Source of the DNA: Reichenbachiella carrageenanivorans
GTDB lineage: Bacteria > Bacteroidota > Bacteroidia > Cytophagales > Cyclobacteriaceae
Length of the DNA: 64,000 nucleotides
NCBI RefSeq assembly: GCF_025639805.1
Contig: NZ_CP106735.1
Location: 1,738,001-1,802,000 of the forward strand
Direction of reading: 5' to 3'
Each line of letters opens with the position of its first letter. Positions within the stretch are counted from its first letter, which is position 1. Below are positions 1-9,139 of this stretch, piece by piece. A program made the position numbers and the translations under genes. Under the pieces are notes generated by a model. The model was not told where the DNA came from. It searched no databases and saw nothing but the letters and a program-made list of their open reading frames with translations.

Positions 1-1059
1 ACCAGCTACTTCACCTATAGCTGTATAGCCTATACCATCGGTAGACTTATATAACGTAAAGAAGTCATTGTTGATCTCGATAAGCGTTGCCCAGTTGAGT
101 GTAACCATACGGTCACTAGCTGTTGCCTCAAAATATTTGAGTATTATAGGAAGCGAGATGTCTCCACAAGCAATACCCGAGCACTTACCATTTGAAGTTA
201 CGCTGCCTGGGCCAGTAATAGTGGCATCGCCAGTATCTATATCTCCTTCTACATGTATGGATCCTCCATTGTCTACAGTGATAGCACCGTCTTTAATATT
301 TGCGTTGCCCGCTATGTCTATACTTCCTCCAGACCCAACATTGATGTTAGAGCCACTAGCAAGGCTGATATCACCATCTATGTTTAAATCTCCATCTATA
401 TCTAGAGTACTATTGTTTTTTGCATCAATTCCAGATATAATGGTGAGAACTGAGCCTGGTTCCACATTAAGCGTAAGGTTGTTTTGTAGTATTAGTTGAC
501 CACTGATGATAAGTGTAGCGTTGTTTATCACATTAATAGTTGCGCCATTGCTTGTCACATCACCATGTATTGTTACTACAACACCTGACCCGTCAACTGT
601 TAAATATTTGTTGTTATTGATAGTTGAATTGAGGTAATCTGCGTTTGTGGTTATACTTGTGTTATTAAATCCCCCATTCGTAAAAGAGGTGTTTGAAGCT
701 AGTATACCTGTGCTATTTTTTAAAGGTGTGCCAGTCTCTGGAGTATCATCTTTAGGAGTTACTTCTACAAACAAATATAAGTTTACATCGCTTGGTTGAA
801 TCGTGTAACGAGAACCAGTAGCTCCACTAATCGAAGAGTAGCCACTGCTGCCATCTGATGAGGAAGAAGTGTACCACTGGTATTCTGATAAGTCAGTAGC
901 TCCATCGTCATTGGAAAATGTATATTTAGCCGTGAGAGAGGTGGAGTTTCCTCCATTGATAAGCGCGTCTCCTAGTACTTCCATATTAGAAATCAATGGG
1001 TTAGTCGCAGATGTCTGATGACAGGCTACGATTAATAAAAAACTTAATAAAGCTTTCAT
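1..1059 (-). CDS. Secreted/lipoprotein with Ig-like region and glycine/aspartate repeats (C-terminus cut off by window edge)
   Basis: An open frame runs without stop from ATG at 1059-1057 to the left edge (353 codons seen), so the gene is partial at its 3' end. Residues 1-18 form a hydrophobic signal with a possible lipobox (IVAC, Cys13). Residues about 25-115 look Ig-like, ending in the LFVEVTPKD pattern common in cell-surface adhesins. Residues 150-300 are a low-complexity beta-helix-like stretch rich in D, G, N and I (INVGSGGSIDIAGNANI type repeats). From about residue 305 the sequence (YFEATASDRMVTLNWAT, then INNDFFTLYKSTDG) is the fibronectin-like module that in Bacteroidota usually sits just before a type IX secretion C-terminal signal. 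I infer an exported surface protein; substrate unknown. Confidence 0.75.
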   Translation of the reverse strand, partial: MKALLSFLLIVACHQTSATNPLISNMEVLGDALINGGNSTSLTAKYTFSNDDGATDLSEYQWYTSSSSDGSSGYSSISGATGSRYTIQPSDVNLYLFVEVTPKDDTPETGTPLKNSTGILASNTSFTNGGFNNTSITTNADYLNSTINNNKYLTVDGSGVVVTIHGDVTSNGATINVINNATLIISGQLILQNNLTLNVEPGSVLTIISGIDAKNNSTLDIDGDLNIDGDISLASGSNINVGSGGSIDIAGNANIKDGAITVDNGGSIHVEGDIDTGDATITGPGSVTSNGKCSGIACGDISLPIILKYFEATASDRMVTLNWATLIEINNDFFTLYKSTDGIGYTAIGEVAG

Positions 1060-1232
1060 GTTATGATGATGATTATGTGTATAATAAATAGGTTAGAGAA
1101 GGGGTCTCTAGGAGAGGGTAAGGCAAATTTATGCTATTCTATGTGAGACTAATATGTCTTTTTAAATAAAAGATTGATATGTCTAGCCCTATATGGTACG
1201 AAGCGAAGTCTTCCCTCTTGTTGTGTAACGTT

Positions 1233-1739
1233 TTAGAGGAGCTGTGCCCTACTTCCGAGTTTGACAACTTCCAAATCTTTTATTTTTCCCATTTCGATAG
1301 TAAACCTCAATAGGGTGCGTTCTTTGTGAAAACCATGTCGGCCAGCGGCACCAGGATTCATATATAATATGCCCGGTCGTTTGGGGTCATGCATTACAGC
1401 TAGTATGTGTGAATGTCCGCAGATAAATAATTGAGGTAGCCATTTGTTGATCAGAGGCCTGACTCTAGGATTGTACCTAGGGGGCTTGCCGCCAATATGA
1501 GTCATCCAAACACGGACTCCCTCGCAGTCGAACTTCTGATCTTCGGGAAAGAGCTGGCGAACGTCATGCCCGTCTATATTGCCATATACGCCTAATGTGG
1601 GTTTGAATGCCCCCAGTTCTTCGATAATAGACACAGTACCTACGTCGCCTGCATGCCAGATTTGATCCACTTCTGCGAAGTAATCAAATACCTTGGGATC
1701 TAAAAAACCGTGTGTATCTGAGATCAGTCCTATGCGCAA
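1233..1739 (-). CDS. YfcE/MJ0936-type metallophosphoesterase
   Basis: 168 residues, usual length for the small YfcE-like calcineurin-fold phosphodiesterases. The metal-binding blocks are all visible in order: SDTHG at the N-terminus, HAGDVG near residue 31, GNIDG near residue 55, MTHIGG near residue 81 and GHSH near residue 110. These bind two divalent metals in the family. Substrate is not deducible; relatives hydrolyse phosphodiesters or cyclic nucleotides in vitro. It is a single gene, transcribed away from the kynurenine genes, with start ATG at 1739. Confidence 0.9.
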   Translation of the reverse strand: MRIGLISDTHGFLDPKVFDYFAEVDQIWHAGDVGTVSIIEELGAFKPTLGVYGNIDGHDVRQLFPEDQKFDCEGVRVWMTHIGGKPPRYNPRVRPLINKWLPQLFICGHSHILAVMHDPKRPGILYMNPGAAGRHGFHKERTLLRFTIEMGKIKDLEVVKLGSRAQLL

Positions 1740-1851
1740 TTTTATTAAATTTGAGAGTCAAGCAATCTATTTTCAAATTCAGTATATTCGGTTTAACCCG
1801 CCGTAACTGGACTTCGAAGTTGACACTTTTTTTTAATTAAACAACAACATT

Positions 1852-2379
1852 ATGCCCATACGCAGACCTTTCAATTTGCAGCAATGGATCGATGACAATC
1901 GAGCGCTGCTGAAGCCTCCAGTCGGAAATAAAAACCTCTATATAGAATCTGAGGATTATATCGTGATGATTGTAGGTGGCCCCAATGCTCGTAAAGATTA
2001 TCATTATAATGAAACCGAAGAACTGTTTTACCAGATTCAGGGAGAAATTACTGTGAGAATTCAGGAAGATCACAAAGCCGTAGATATTGTTATCAAAGAA
2101 GGAGAGATGTATTTGCACCCCGCACGTGTACCCCATTCTCCGATTCGAGGAGAAAATACTGTGGGTTTGGTCATTGAGCGAAAGCGTCATAGAGAAATGG
2201 ATGACGGACTCATGTGGTTTTGTGACAAGTGCAACACCAAATTGTATGACGCGTATTTCTACCTTACCAATATAGAAAAGGATTTTTTGCCTCGGTTCAA
2301 AGAATTTTATGCTTCAGAAGAACTTCGTACCTGCAAAAACTGCGGTCATGTCATGGAGGTAGACACTCGGTTTGTCTGA
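1852..2379 (+). CDS. haaO: 3-hydroxyanthranilate 3,4-dioxygenase
   Basis: 175-residue cupin that opens the ring of 3-hydroxyanthranilate to 2-amino-3-carboxymuconate semialdehyde, the precursor of quinolinate and NAD. The N-terminal cupin has the family pattern: NARKDYHYNETEELFYQIQG carries the iron ligands (His and Glu), and LHPARVPHSP carries the later His. The C-terminus has the extra rubredoxin-like metal site of bacterial enzymes, CDKC near residue 124 and CKNC near residue 161. The start ATG at 1852 gives MPIRRPFNLQQWI, typical of the family. Kynureninase follows 79 bases later on the same strand, so the two probably act together in tryptophan-to-NAD or tryptophan degradation. The rest of the pathway is not in this window. 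Confidence 0.95.
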   Translation: MPIRRPFNLQQWIDDNRALLKPPVGNKNLYIESEDYIVMIVGGPNARKDYHYNETEELFYQIQGEITVRIQEDHKAVDIVIKEGEMYLHPARVPHSPIRGENTVGLVIERKRHREMDDGLMWFCDKCNTKLYDAYFYLTNIEKDFLPRFKEFYASEELRTCKNCGHVMEVDTRFV

Positions 2380-2458
2380 CTCATACAGTTGATCTTCATC
2401 GCCATTAAAAAGTGATTCATAAGCTATACTGGCATACCTTCTTAAATTCTTTTCAGTG

Positions 2459-3756
2459 ATGCAATATCAAAACACCCTAGCATTCGCACGCGAATGCGAT
2501 GCCAAAGACCCACTTCGCTCCTATCGGGCACAATTTTACATACCGCAGCACGAGGGAAAGGACTGCATCTACCTTGTGGGAAATTCTCTAGGCTTGCAGC
2601 CAAAAACTGCGAGAGCATTTATCGAACAAGAACTACTAGACTGGCAAAACCTAGGCGTGGAGGGACATTTTGATGTGCGAGCCAAACGGCCTTGGTTCCA
2701 TTATCATAAATATTTAAAAACTCATTTGGCTACTTTAGCAGGAGCCAATGAATCTGAGGTAGTATCTATGAATAGTCTCACCACGAATCTGCATCTGATG
2801 ATGGTATCTTTTTATCGGCCTACGACAGAGCGTTTCAAAATTATCACAGAAGCAGGGGCTTTTCCTTCCGATCAATATGCGCTAGAAACGCAAATACATT
2901 TTCATGCAAATAAAGGAGGTACGACACTTTTTAATCCCAAAGAGGCTATGGTCGAACTCGTCCCAAGGCCAGGGAGGAGACTTTGAGAACGGAAGACATA
3001 TTGGCTGCTATAGCAGAGCACAAGGATCAACTGGCTTTGGTTATGATGCCCGGTGTGCAATATTATACAGGGCAGTACTTCGACATTAAAGCGATTACGA
3101 AGCAAGGACATGACTGTGGGGCATTGGTGGGTTTTGATTTGGCTCATGCTTTTGGCAATGTGCCGCTACAGCTGCACGACGACGGCGTTGATTTTGCTGT
3201 TTGGTGTTCGTATAAGTATCTCAATTCTGGACCAGGGGCAGTGTCAGGTGTTTTTGTACATGAGCGGCACAGCAGCAATCCGGATTTGCCTCGGTTTGCC
3301 GGCTGGTGGGGTCACGACGAAGCTGAGAGGTTTCAGATGAAGAAAGGGTTCGTGCCTATGGAGGGTGCGGACGCTTGGCAGCTTAGCAATGTGAATGTAA
3401 TACCGAGTGCTGCTCACTTGGCTTCGTTGGAAATGTTTTCGAAAGCAGGTATCTACAACCTTAGAGAAAAAAGCATACTGCTCACAGGTTACATGGAGTA
3501 TTTAATTAATGAATTGAATACTGGAGGAGAAGTGATAAAAATAATTACACCGAGTGACTCAGGTCAAAGAGGAGCCCAACTGTCCTTGTGCTTGTCTAGC
3601 GGAGGCAAAGAGGTGTTTATTCAGTTAGGTAAAAATGGAATTGTTGCGGACTGGCGTGAACCGAATGTGATACGTGTAGCAGCTGTGCCTATGTACAATT
3701 CTTTCGAAGAGGTCTGGCTTTTTGCAGATCAATTGAAGCGATTAGTACGTAATTAA
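2459..3756 (+). pseudogene. kynU: Kynureninase, interrupted by a one-base deletion at about 2972-2974
   Basis: PLP enzyme that cleaves (3-hydroxy)kynurenine to (3-hydroxy)anthranilate and alanine, feeding the dioxygenase just upstream. The first frame (2459-2986) gives residues 1-175 with YLVGNSLGLQPKTAR and HFDVRAKRPWFHYH; the second (to 3756) gives the PLP part, with VGFDLAHAFGNVPL and the lysine motif WCSYKYLNSGPG. Both halves are well conserved and together give about 433 residues, the normal length. The join needs one extra base: the run of three G at 2972-2974 should be four, giving PGEETLRTED. So it is either a sequencing error in a homopolymer or a recent real frameshift. GTG at 2456 immediately precedes the ATG chosen. 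Confidence 0.9.
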
Positions 3757-3809
3757 AAGGGGAATTTCACAGGTAATTACTTAGATAGGGTTAATTTTTT
3801 AAAATTAAC

Positions 3810-3860
3810 TACGTATAAATTTGACATACTTAGAAAAAACTACGTACTTTTACGTAATAA
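3810..3860 (+). promoter_or_regulatory. Operator/promoter region of nirBD with TACGTA inverted repeat
   Basis: TACGTA occurs at 3810-3815, 3841-3846 and 3851-3856. The last two form an inverted repeat with a 4-base gap (TACGTA-CTTT-TACGTA). The same arrangement lies upstream of the nitrate reductase gene at 9057-9070. A TTTG at 3820-3823 and TACTTTTA at 3845-3852 resemble a Bacteroidota -33/-7 promoter, imperfectly. The repeat ends 13 bases before the nirB ATG. I infer a binding site for a nitrogen regulator, possibly the response regulator at 8178-8858. Confidence 0.55.
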
Positions 3861-3869
3861 ATCTAAGAT

Positions 3870-6374
3870 ATGGAAAAGATCATAGTTATTGGTAATGGTA
3901 TGGTGGGGTATAAGTTTTGCGAAAAGCTTAGATCCAAAGCCACAAAGGAACAATTTTCAATTAAAGTATTCGGAGAAGAGCCTCATCCGGCATATGACAG
4001 AGTGCATTTGAGTGAGTACTTTTCTAATCGATCAGTCGAGGATTTAGAAATGGCGCCTCGCAGTTGGTACGTAGAAAATGACGTAGAGCTGATTACTGGA
4101 GAGCTGATCGTGAATATCGATAGAGAAAACAAAGTGATCAAGAGTCATACAGGGCTTGAAGAATCTTACGATAAGTTGATTTTGGCTACTGGTTCAAGTG
4201 CTTTTGTCCCTCCTATCAAAGGGTCGGAAATGCAAGGTGTGTTTGTCTATCGTACCATCGAAGACTTAGAGGCTATTATTGAGTATAGCAAGCATTCCAA
4301 AAAAGCGGCTGTACTTGGAGGTGGGTTGTTGGGGTTAGAAGCTGCCAAGGCTATGCTAGACCTCAATCAAGAGACGCATGTGATCGAATTTGCTTCGCGA
4401 TTAATGCCACGGCAGTTGGATCAGGCAGGATCCGATGCGTTGAAATATAAGATGGAAGAGCTGGATGTGAATATTCATATGAATAGAAACACGGCCAGTA
4501 TCTTAGGAGAAGACAAGATGACGGGGTTAGAATTTACCGACGGTCAATTGATGGCTGCCGATATGCTGGTGATCTCTTGTGGAATAAAACCTCGCGACGA
4601 GCTGGCCAAGCAATGTGGATTGGAAGTAGGACACAGAGGTGGAATAGTGGTCAATGATCACTTGGAAACCACCGACAAAGATATTTTTGCCATAGGTGAG
4701 TGCGCCTTGCACAAGGAATTTATCTATGGTCTAGTCGCTCCTGGCTATGAAATGGCTGAAGTAGTAGCGGATAGACTTATTGGTGGTGATGAGAAAACCT
4801 TTGAAAGTTTTGACATGTCTACCAAATTGAAGTTGATAGGTGTGGATGTAGCTAGCTTTGGCGATGCGCTTTGTGAAAACACACCACACAAGCCGATCGT
4901 TTTCGAAGATAGCTTAGAAGGTATTTACAAAAGAATTAATCTCTCCGAGGATGGTAAAACCCTTCTGGGAGGCATATTAGTAGGAGATGCAGAAGCCTAC
5001 GGCATGCTACTTCAAATCACCCTTAATGGTATGGCATTGCCTCCTAGCCCTGAAGACCTCATCTTGGGAAGTAGAGGTGGAGAGTCTGCGGATATGGAGC
5101 TGCCCGATACCGCTCAGATTTGCTCATGTGAAAACGTGACAAAAGGCGATATCTGCAAGGCCGTAGTGGACAACAACCTAGAGCATGTGGCTGATGTGAA
5201 GTCGTGTACCAAAGCAGGGACTGGCTGTGGAGCATGTAGCCCAATGGTTGCGGATATTTTTAATGCCCAGCTCAAGTCTATGGGCAAGACGGTCAAAAAA
5301 GTATTGTGTGAGCATTTCGATTATTCTCGTCAAGAGTTGTTCGATTTGATCAAAATAAAAGGAATCAAGAGTTACGATGACCTCCTAGATGCACATGGAT
5401 CGGGCGATGGTTGTGAAGTTTGTAAGCCAGCAGTGGCTTCATTGATGGCCAGTATCTGGAATGAATTGATTTTGAATCAAGATACGATTCAAGACACGAA
5501 CGATAGATTTTTGGCTAATATCCAAAAAGGAGGGTCGTACTCTGTGGTGCCTAGAATTCCTGGAGGTGAGATTACACCAGACAAACTGATTGTGATTGGG
5601 CAAGTGGCTAAAAAATATGACCTGTATACCAAAATCACTGGAGGGCAGCGTATCGATCTGTTTGGCGCAAGTGTCAATCAGTTGCCAGACATTTGGGAAG
5701 AATTGATTGAGGCGGGTTTCGAGAGTGGTCATGCCTATGGAAAATCACTCCGAACAGTGAAAAGCTGTGTAGGGTCTTCTTGGTGTAGATTTGGGTTGCA
5801 CGACTCTGTGTCGTTCGCTATCGAAATAGAAGAAAGATACAGAGGACTCCGGTCTCCACATAAGCTAAAAAGCGCCGTGTCGGGTTGTAGAAGAGAATGT
5901 GCAGAAGCATTGAGCAAGGATTTTGGTATCATCGCTACCGAGCTAGGTTGGAATCTATACGTATGTGGCAATGGTGGAGCTAATCCACAGCATGCCTTAC
6001 TGCTGGCTGGCGACATAGATTCAGAAACTTGTAAAAAGTACATTGATCGATTCTTGATGTTTTACATCAAAACAGCTGAGCCACTCAACAGAACGTCTAC
6101 TTGGCTGAACAAACTAGAAGGCGGCATAGAGTACCTCAAGCAAGTAGTTGTAGGGGATTCATTAGGCATAGCGGCAGATTTGGAGCGAGAGATGGACTTT
6201 ATGGTTGAAACATACAAGTGTGAATGGAAAGAAGTGGTAAACAACCCTGAGTTGAGAAAGAAATTTAGCCATTTCGTAAACACTGAAATTCCTGATCCTA
6301 CGATGCAATTCGAAGACTTTAGAGGGCAGAAGAAGCCAGTAGATTGGGACAAAGAATTAGTAGAGAGTAAATAA
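3870..6374 (+). CDS. nirB: Assimilatory nitrite reductase [NAD(P)H], large subunit
   Basis: 834 residues, the usual NirB length; reduces nitrite to ammonium in the cytoplasm. Domain order: FAD/NAD(P)-binding reductase (residues 1-about 320, VIGNGMVGYKF and later VLGGGLLGLEAA), a rubredoxin/NirB C-terminal-like linker, a BFD-type [2Fe-2S] domain near 417-460 (CSCEN, then CTKAGTGCGAC), a second BFD-like segment near 477-525, then the sulfite/nitrite reductase half-domains. The siroheme/4Fe-4S ligands are visible as CVGSSWC near residue 632 and CRREC near residue 673. nirD begins 10 bases after the stop. A TACGTA operator lies directly upstream. Very well supported. Confidence 0.97.
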   Translation: MEKIIVIGNGMVGYKFCEKLRSKATKEQFSIKVFGEEPHPAYDRVHLSEYFSNRSVEDLEMAPRSWYVENDVELITGELIVNIDRENKVIKSHTGLEESYDKLILATGSSAFVPPIKGSEMQGVFVYRTIEDLEAIIEYSKHSKKAAVLGGGLLGLEAAKAMLDLNQETHVIEFASRLMPRQLDQAGSDALKYKMEELDVNIHMNRNTASILGEDKMTGLEFTDGQLMAADMLVISCGIKPRDELAKQCGLEVGHRGGIVVNDHLETTDKDIFAIGECALHKEFIYGLVAPGYEMAEVVADRLIGGDEKTFESFDMSTKLKLIGVDVASFGDALCENTPHKPIVFEDSLEGIYKRINLSEDGKTLLGGILVGDAEAYGMLLQITLNGMALPPSPEDLILGSRGGESADMELPDTAQICSCENVTKGDICKAVVDNNLEHVADVKSCTKAGTGCGACSPMVADIFNAQLKSMGKTVKKVLCEHFDYSRQELFDLIKIKGIKSYDDLLDAHGSGDGCEVCKPAVASLMASIWNELILNQDTIQDTNDRFLANIQKGGSYSVVPRIPGGEITPDKLIVIGQVAKKYDLYTKITGGQRIDLFGASVNQLPDIWEELIEAGFESGHAYGKSLRTVKSCVGSSWCRFGLHDSVSFAIEIEERYRGLRSPHKLKSAVSGCRRECAEALSKDFGIIATELGWNLYVCGNGGANPQHALLLAGDIDSETCKKYIDRFLMFYIKTAEPLNRTSTWLNKLEGGIEYLKQVVVGDSLGIAADLEREMDFMVETYKCEWKEVVNNPELRKKFSHFVNTEIPDPTMQFEDFRGQKKPVDWDKELVESK

Positions 6375-6384
6375 TCGTAGGGCA

Positions 6385-6759
6385 ATGACTGATATATTAG
6401 AGTATAAAACAGTAACAGAAAGTGAAGTAGGTGCTTGGATAAAAGTAGCTGCGGTAGCAGATTTTCCAGCCAATGGCGGTGTCTGTGCAGATCACAAAGG
6501 GTTGCAAGTGGCGGTATTCAATTTTAGCCGTAGAGATGAATGGTACGCTACTCAAAATTTGTGCCCACACAAAAAACAAATGATCTTGAGTCGGGGTATG
6601 TTGGGTTCGTCTGGAGAGGAGCCCAAGGTTGCATGTCCGTTTCATAAGCAAACATTTTCGTTGAAAAATGGAAATAACCTAAACGGCGACCATTGTGCAC
6701 TAGCTACGTATCCTGTAAAAGTAGAAGAAGGGTATGTTTATGTAGGTTTTAAAAACTAA
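6385..6759 (+). CDS. nirD: Nitrite reductase small subunit (Rieske-like)
   Basis: 124-residue partner of NirB with the Rieske fold. One Cys-Pro-His and one Cys-Pro-Phe-His pair are present (LCPHKKQ near residue 52 and CPFHKQTF near residue 84), so a [2Fe-2S] cluster is possible; many assimilatory NirD lack some of these ligands, so retention is worth noting. The gene follows nirB by 10 bases and must be co-transcribed. Confidence 0.95.
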   Translation: MTDILEYKTVTESEVGAWIKVAAVADFPANGGVCADHKGLQVAVFNFSRRDEWYATQNLCPHKKQMILSRGMLGSSGEEPKVACPFHKQTFSLKNGNNLNGDHCALATYPVKVEEGYVYVGFKN

Positions 6760-6799
6760 GTCAACAAAATTGTTAAATTTTGTATCAAAAATATAGACG

Positions 6800-8173
6800 T
6801 TGAAAAAAACACAAGCACTTAGCAAACTGGTAAGAATTTTAATGGCAGCTTCATTTGGAGTTGCCATTTTGGCCGTTATTGGTCAGTATTCTTTGATGCA
6901 ACATGTGGCGAATAAGGAGCTATATCAGTTGCAGTTCGGGTTGTTTGGAGGGCTCGTTTTGTTGGGCGTGATTGCTTTTTTTGTAATTGTCAAACCGGCA
7001 TATATGAAATTTCGATCTGTTTATCAGGCACTGATCGAATCAGAAGAATCGGCCAAACAAATGACACAGGAACTCAATAGGCTCTACAATGAGTTGGGCA
7101 AGTCTTATCAAGACCTGGAAGCTGTCAACCTCGTGCCAGAGGAGCCTTCCACACTCATGAAACTTGATAGTGATGGCAACGTGATTTATGTTTCTGATCG
7201 CTTTAAACAAATCATGTCTGTGAATGGCGAGGGGTTTTCTAAAAACCTATTTGAGTGGTTCAAAGAGGAAAATCTAAATGAAGATTTTATCACCAGCTTG
7301 CGAAATATTCTTTCTCGTGGGGAATCTTGGAATGGTGAATTAGATTTAACTAACCAAGATGGTGATTTGATATGGTTGGATATTTCGATGCAGCCCGTGA
7401 TGAGTGGAGCCAATAGCAGTTTGAAGACCTTGGTTATCGGGCGAGATGTGACCGAAATGAAGGAAGCCAAGCAGCGGTCTAGAGAGATCAACCGTGAAGC
7501 GATCGAAAAACGAGTGAAAGAACAACAATACCGGTCGGTGTTGATTCTTGAAGGACAAGAAGAAGAAAGAAAACGCATTTCACAAGAAATACACGATGGG
7601 ATTGGTCAGATGTTGACTGGTCTGAAACTCAACCTTGAAGGCATCGTGCCATCAGACTCTCCACACATGAAAAAACGATTGAGGGATACGAAAGACCTCA
7701 TGAAAAGTGTGATCAAAGAGGTGAGAAGAGTATCCTTTAATTTGACCCCAAGTAGCTTGGTGGATTTTGGTATCACACCAGCGATGAAAAAAATCAGTCA
7801 GGAAGTTTCCGCATTGACTAATACAAAGGTAGAATTCGATAATCGAACGAATTTTATCAATAGATTAGATAAAAATGTAGAGACCAATTTGTACCGTATC
7901 GTACAAGAAGCCGTAAACAACGGCATCAAATATGCCCAAGCTGATAAAATAGTTATTAGTTTTGAACACAACCCTTCGCATTTGATCGTGACAGTAGCGG
8001 ACAACGGCAAAGGCTTTGAGTTTGAAAAATTGCAAAAAACTGGACATTTTGGAGCGTCTGGGCATGGAATATTTAATATGAAAGAAAGAGCGGCCTTTAT
8101 AAATGGCTCTTTCGACATTCAAACAGAACTCGGGGTAGGGACGAAAATTATAATCAAACTACCGTTAAGCTAG
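6800..8173 (+). CDS. Membrane sensor histidine kinase with PAS domain (NarX/NreB class, HisKA_3)
   Basis: 457 residues. The TTG at 6800 is chosen because it yields a basic N-terminus followed by two membrane helices (about 13-33 and 45-67) with only a very short loop between them. Then come a coiled coil, a PAS domain (about 115-225, with PAC ending VIGRDVTEMKEAK), a second coiled coil, the HisKA_3 dimer domain with phospho-acceptor His265 in QEIHDGIGQ, and a HATPase (YRIVQEAVNN, DNGKGF, GHGIFNMKERA). The response regulator starts 4 bases after its stop. Sitting between nirBD and the nitrate reductase, the pair probably senses nitrate/nitrite or redox state. No cysteine cluster as in NreB is seen. 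Confidence 0.9.
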   Translation: MKKTQALSKLVRILMAASFGVAILAVIGQYSLMQHVANKELYQLQFGLFGGLVLLGVIAFFVIVKPAYMKFRSVYQALIESEESAKQMTQELNRLYNELGKSYQDLEAVNLVPEEPSTLMKLDSDGNVIYVSDRFKQIMSVNGEGFSKNLFEWFKEENLNEDFITSLRNILSRGESWNGELDLTNQDGDLIWLDISMQPVMSGANSSLKTLVIGRDVTEMKEAKQRSREINREAIEKRVKEQQYRSVLILEGQEEERKRISQEIHDGIGQMLTGLKLNLEGIVPSDSPHMKKRLRDTKDLMKSVIKEVRRVSFNLTPSSLVDFGITPAMKKISQEVSALTNTKVEFDNRTNFINRLDKNVETNLYRIVQEAVNNGIKYAQADKIVISFEHNPSHLIVTVADNGKGFEFEKLQKTGHFGASGHGIFNMKERAAFINGSFDIQTELGVGTKIIIKLPLS

Positions 8174-8177
8174 ACTT

Positions 8178-8858
8178 ATGAATACGATAAAAGTAATCTT
8201 AGCCGACGACCACGTCATTGTTAGAAATGGAATCAAAATTTTGCTTGAAAGCGAAGGTGAAGTCGAAGTAATCGCTGAAGCTTCTAACGGGCAGGAAGCC
8301 GTTGAAAAGGTTAAGCAGTTTAAGCCAGATATTCTGATCTCAGATATTCGTATGCCGATTATGAACGGACTCGAAGCCACTGCTGAGCTCAAAAAAGTAT
8401 CTCCAGATACCAAGACATTGATCCTCTCCATGCATGATGATGAGGAGTATATCATCAAAAGCGTAGAATGTGGGGCGTCTGGTTATCTGCTCAAAGACAC
8501 CACCAAAGAGGAGTTTGTAAAAGCACTCAGAAGTATCTTGGATGGGCATAAGTATTTTAGTGGTGATATCTCAGATGTTTTAGTAAATGGTTATTTAAAT
8601 AAAGGCGCACAAGGTTCCTCAGATTCCAATCGTGAAGGAGATGTTTTAGTCAAAACAGATTACCATATTACTAAACGTGAAAAGCAAATTTTACAGTTGG
8701 TATACGAAGGTCATAGCAACAAAGAAATTGCAGATGAACTGCAAAAAAGTATCCGTACAGTAGAAACTCACCGTTTCAACATCATGAAAAAACTGGAGGT
8801 GGGCAATATCACCGAACTTATCAGAAAAATAGATAACGAGCTTTACATCCTAGACTAA
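8178..8858 (+). CDS. NarL/LuxR-family response regulator
   Basis: 226 residues. The receiver domain has the acidic pair DD at 10-11, phospho-acceptor Asp56 in DILISDIRMP, Ser/Thr near 84 and Lys106 in YLLKDT. A C-terminal LuxR-type helix-turn-helix follows (about 165-215, ITKREKQILQLVYEGHSNKEIADEL, RTVETHRFNIMKKL). Partner of the kinase immediately upstream. The DNA palindromes before nirB and the nitrate reductase gene have 7-2-7-like spacing as known for NarL sites, so I infer it controls both transcription units. Confidence 0.93.
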   Translation: MNTIKVILADDHVIVRNGIKILLESEGEVEVIAEASNGQEAVEKVKQFKPDILISDIRMPIMNGLEATAELKKVSPDTKTLILSMHDDEEYIIKSVECGASGYLLKDTTKEEFVKALRSILDGHKYFSGDISDVLVNGYLNKGAQGSSDSNREGDVLVKTDYHITKREKQILQLVYEGHSNKEIADELQKSIRTVETHRFNIMKKLEVGNITELIRKIDNELYILD

Positions 8859-9044
8859 CTCGTTTATTAACGTATTTTTTTAATTGTTTGCATGTGTTAA
8901 AATACGATCGATTATTTATACTGCCTGCATTTTTATAACCATCCAGTACGGAGTATAATGCATAATTATACTTCATGACATTTAGAGTGAGGTCTCGAGG
9001 CATCCCTTCTTTAAGTTTCAAACCAAATAAGAGCTACTTAAAAC

Positions 9045-9082
9045 AAATAATTAATTACGTATTTATACGTAATTAATTATTT
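9045..9082 (+). promoter_or_regulatory. Perfect 18-bp inverted repeat: candidate NarL-type operator of the nitrate reductase operon
   Basis: Arms at 9045-9062 and 9065-9082 are exact reverse complements with a 2-base centre (TT). The core reads TACGTAT-TT-ATACGTA, which matches the NarL 7-2-7 consensus (TACYYMT-NN-AKRRGTA) except for one base per half. A further palindrome AATACGTATT lies at 9086-9095. The operator centre is about 42 bases before the predicted start point (see the promoter entry), the usual place for a class II activator. Binding protein is inferred. Confidence 0.6.
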
Positions 9083-9091
9083 CAAAATACG

Positions 9092-9099
9092 TATTTTTG
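9092..9099 (+). promoter_or_regulatory. Bacteroidota -7 box (TATTTTTG)
   Basis: TATTTTTG matches the Bacteroidota -7 consensus TAnnTTTG exactly and lies 41 bases before the ATG at 9140. No TTTG is seen where a -33 box should be, as expected for an activator-dependent promoter; the palindrome occupies that place. Confidence 0.55.
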
Positions 9100-9139
9100 T
9101 ATATGATCTTGAATGTAATCAAGACTCGGTTCAAAAACT

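Noticed and set aside
68..499. 143-codon plus frame at the left edge
   Set aside because: Antisense of the secreted repeat protein, which has a signal peptide and recognisable end module.
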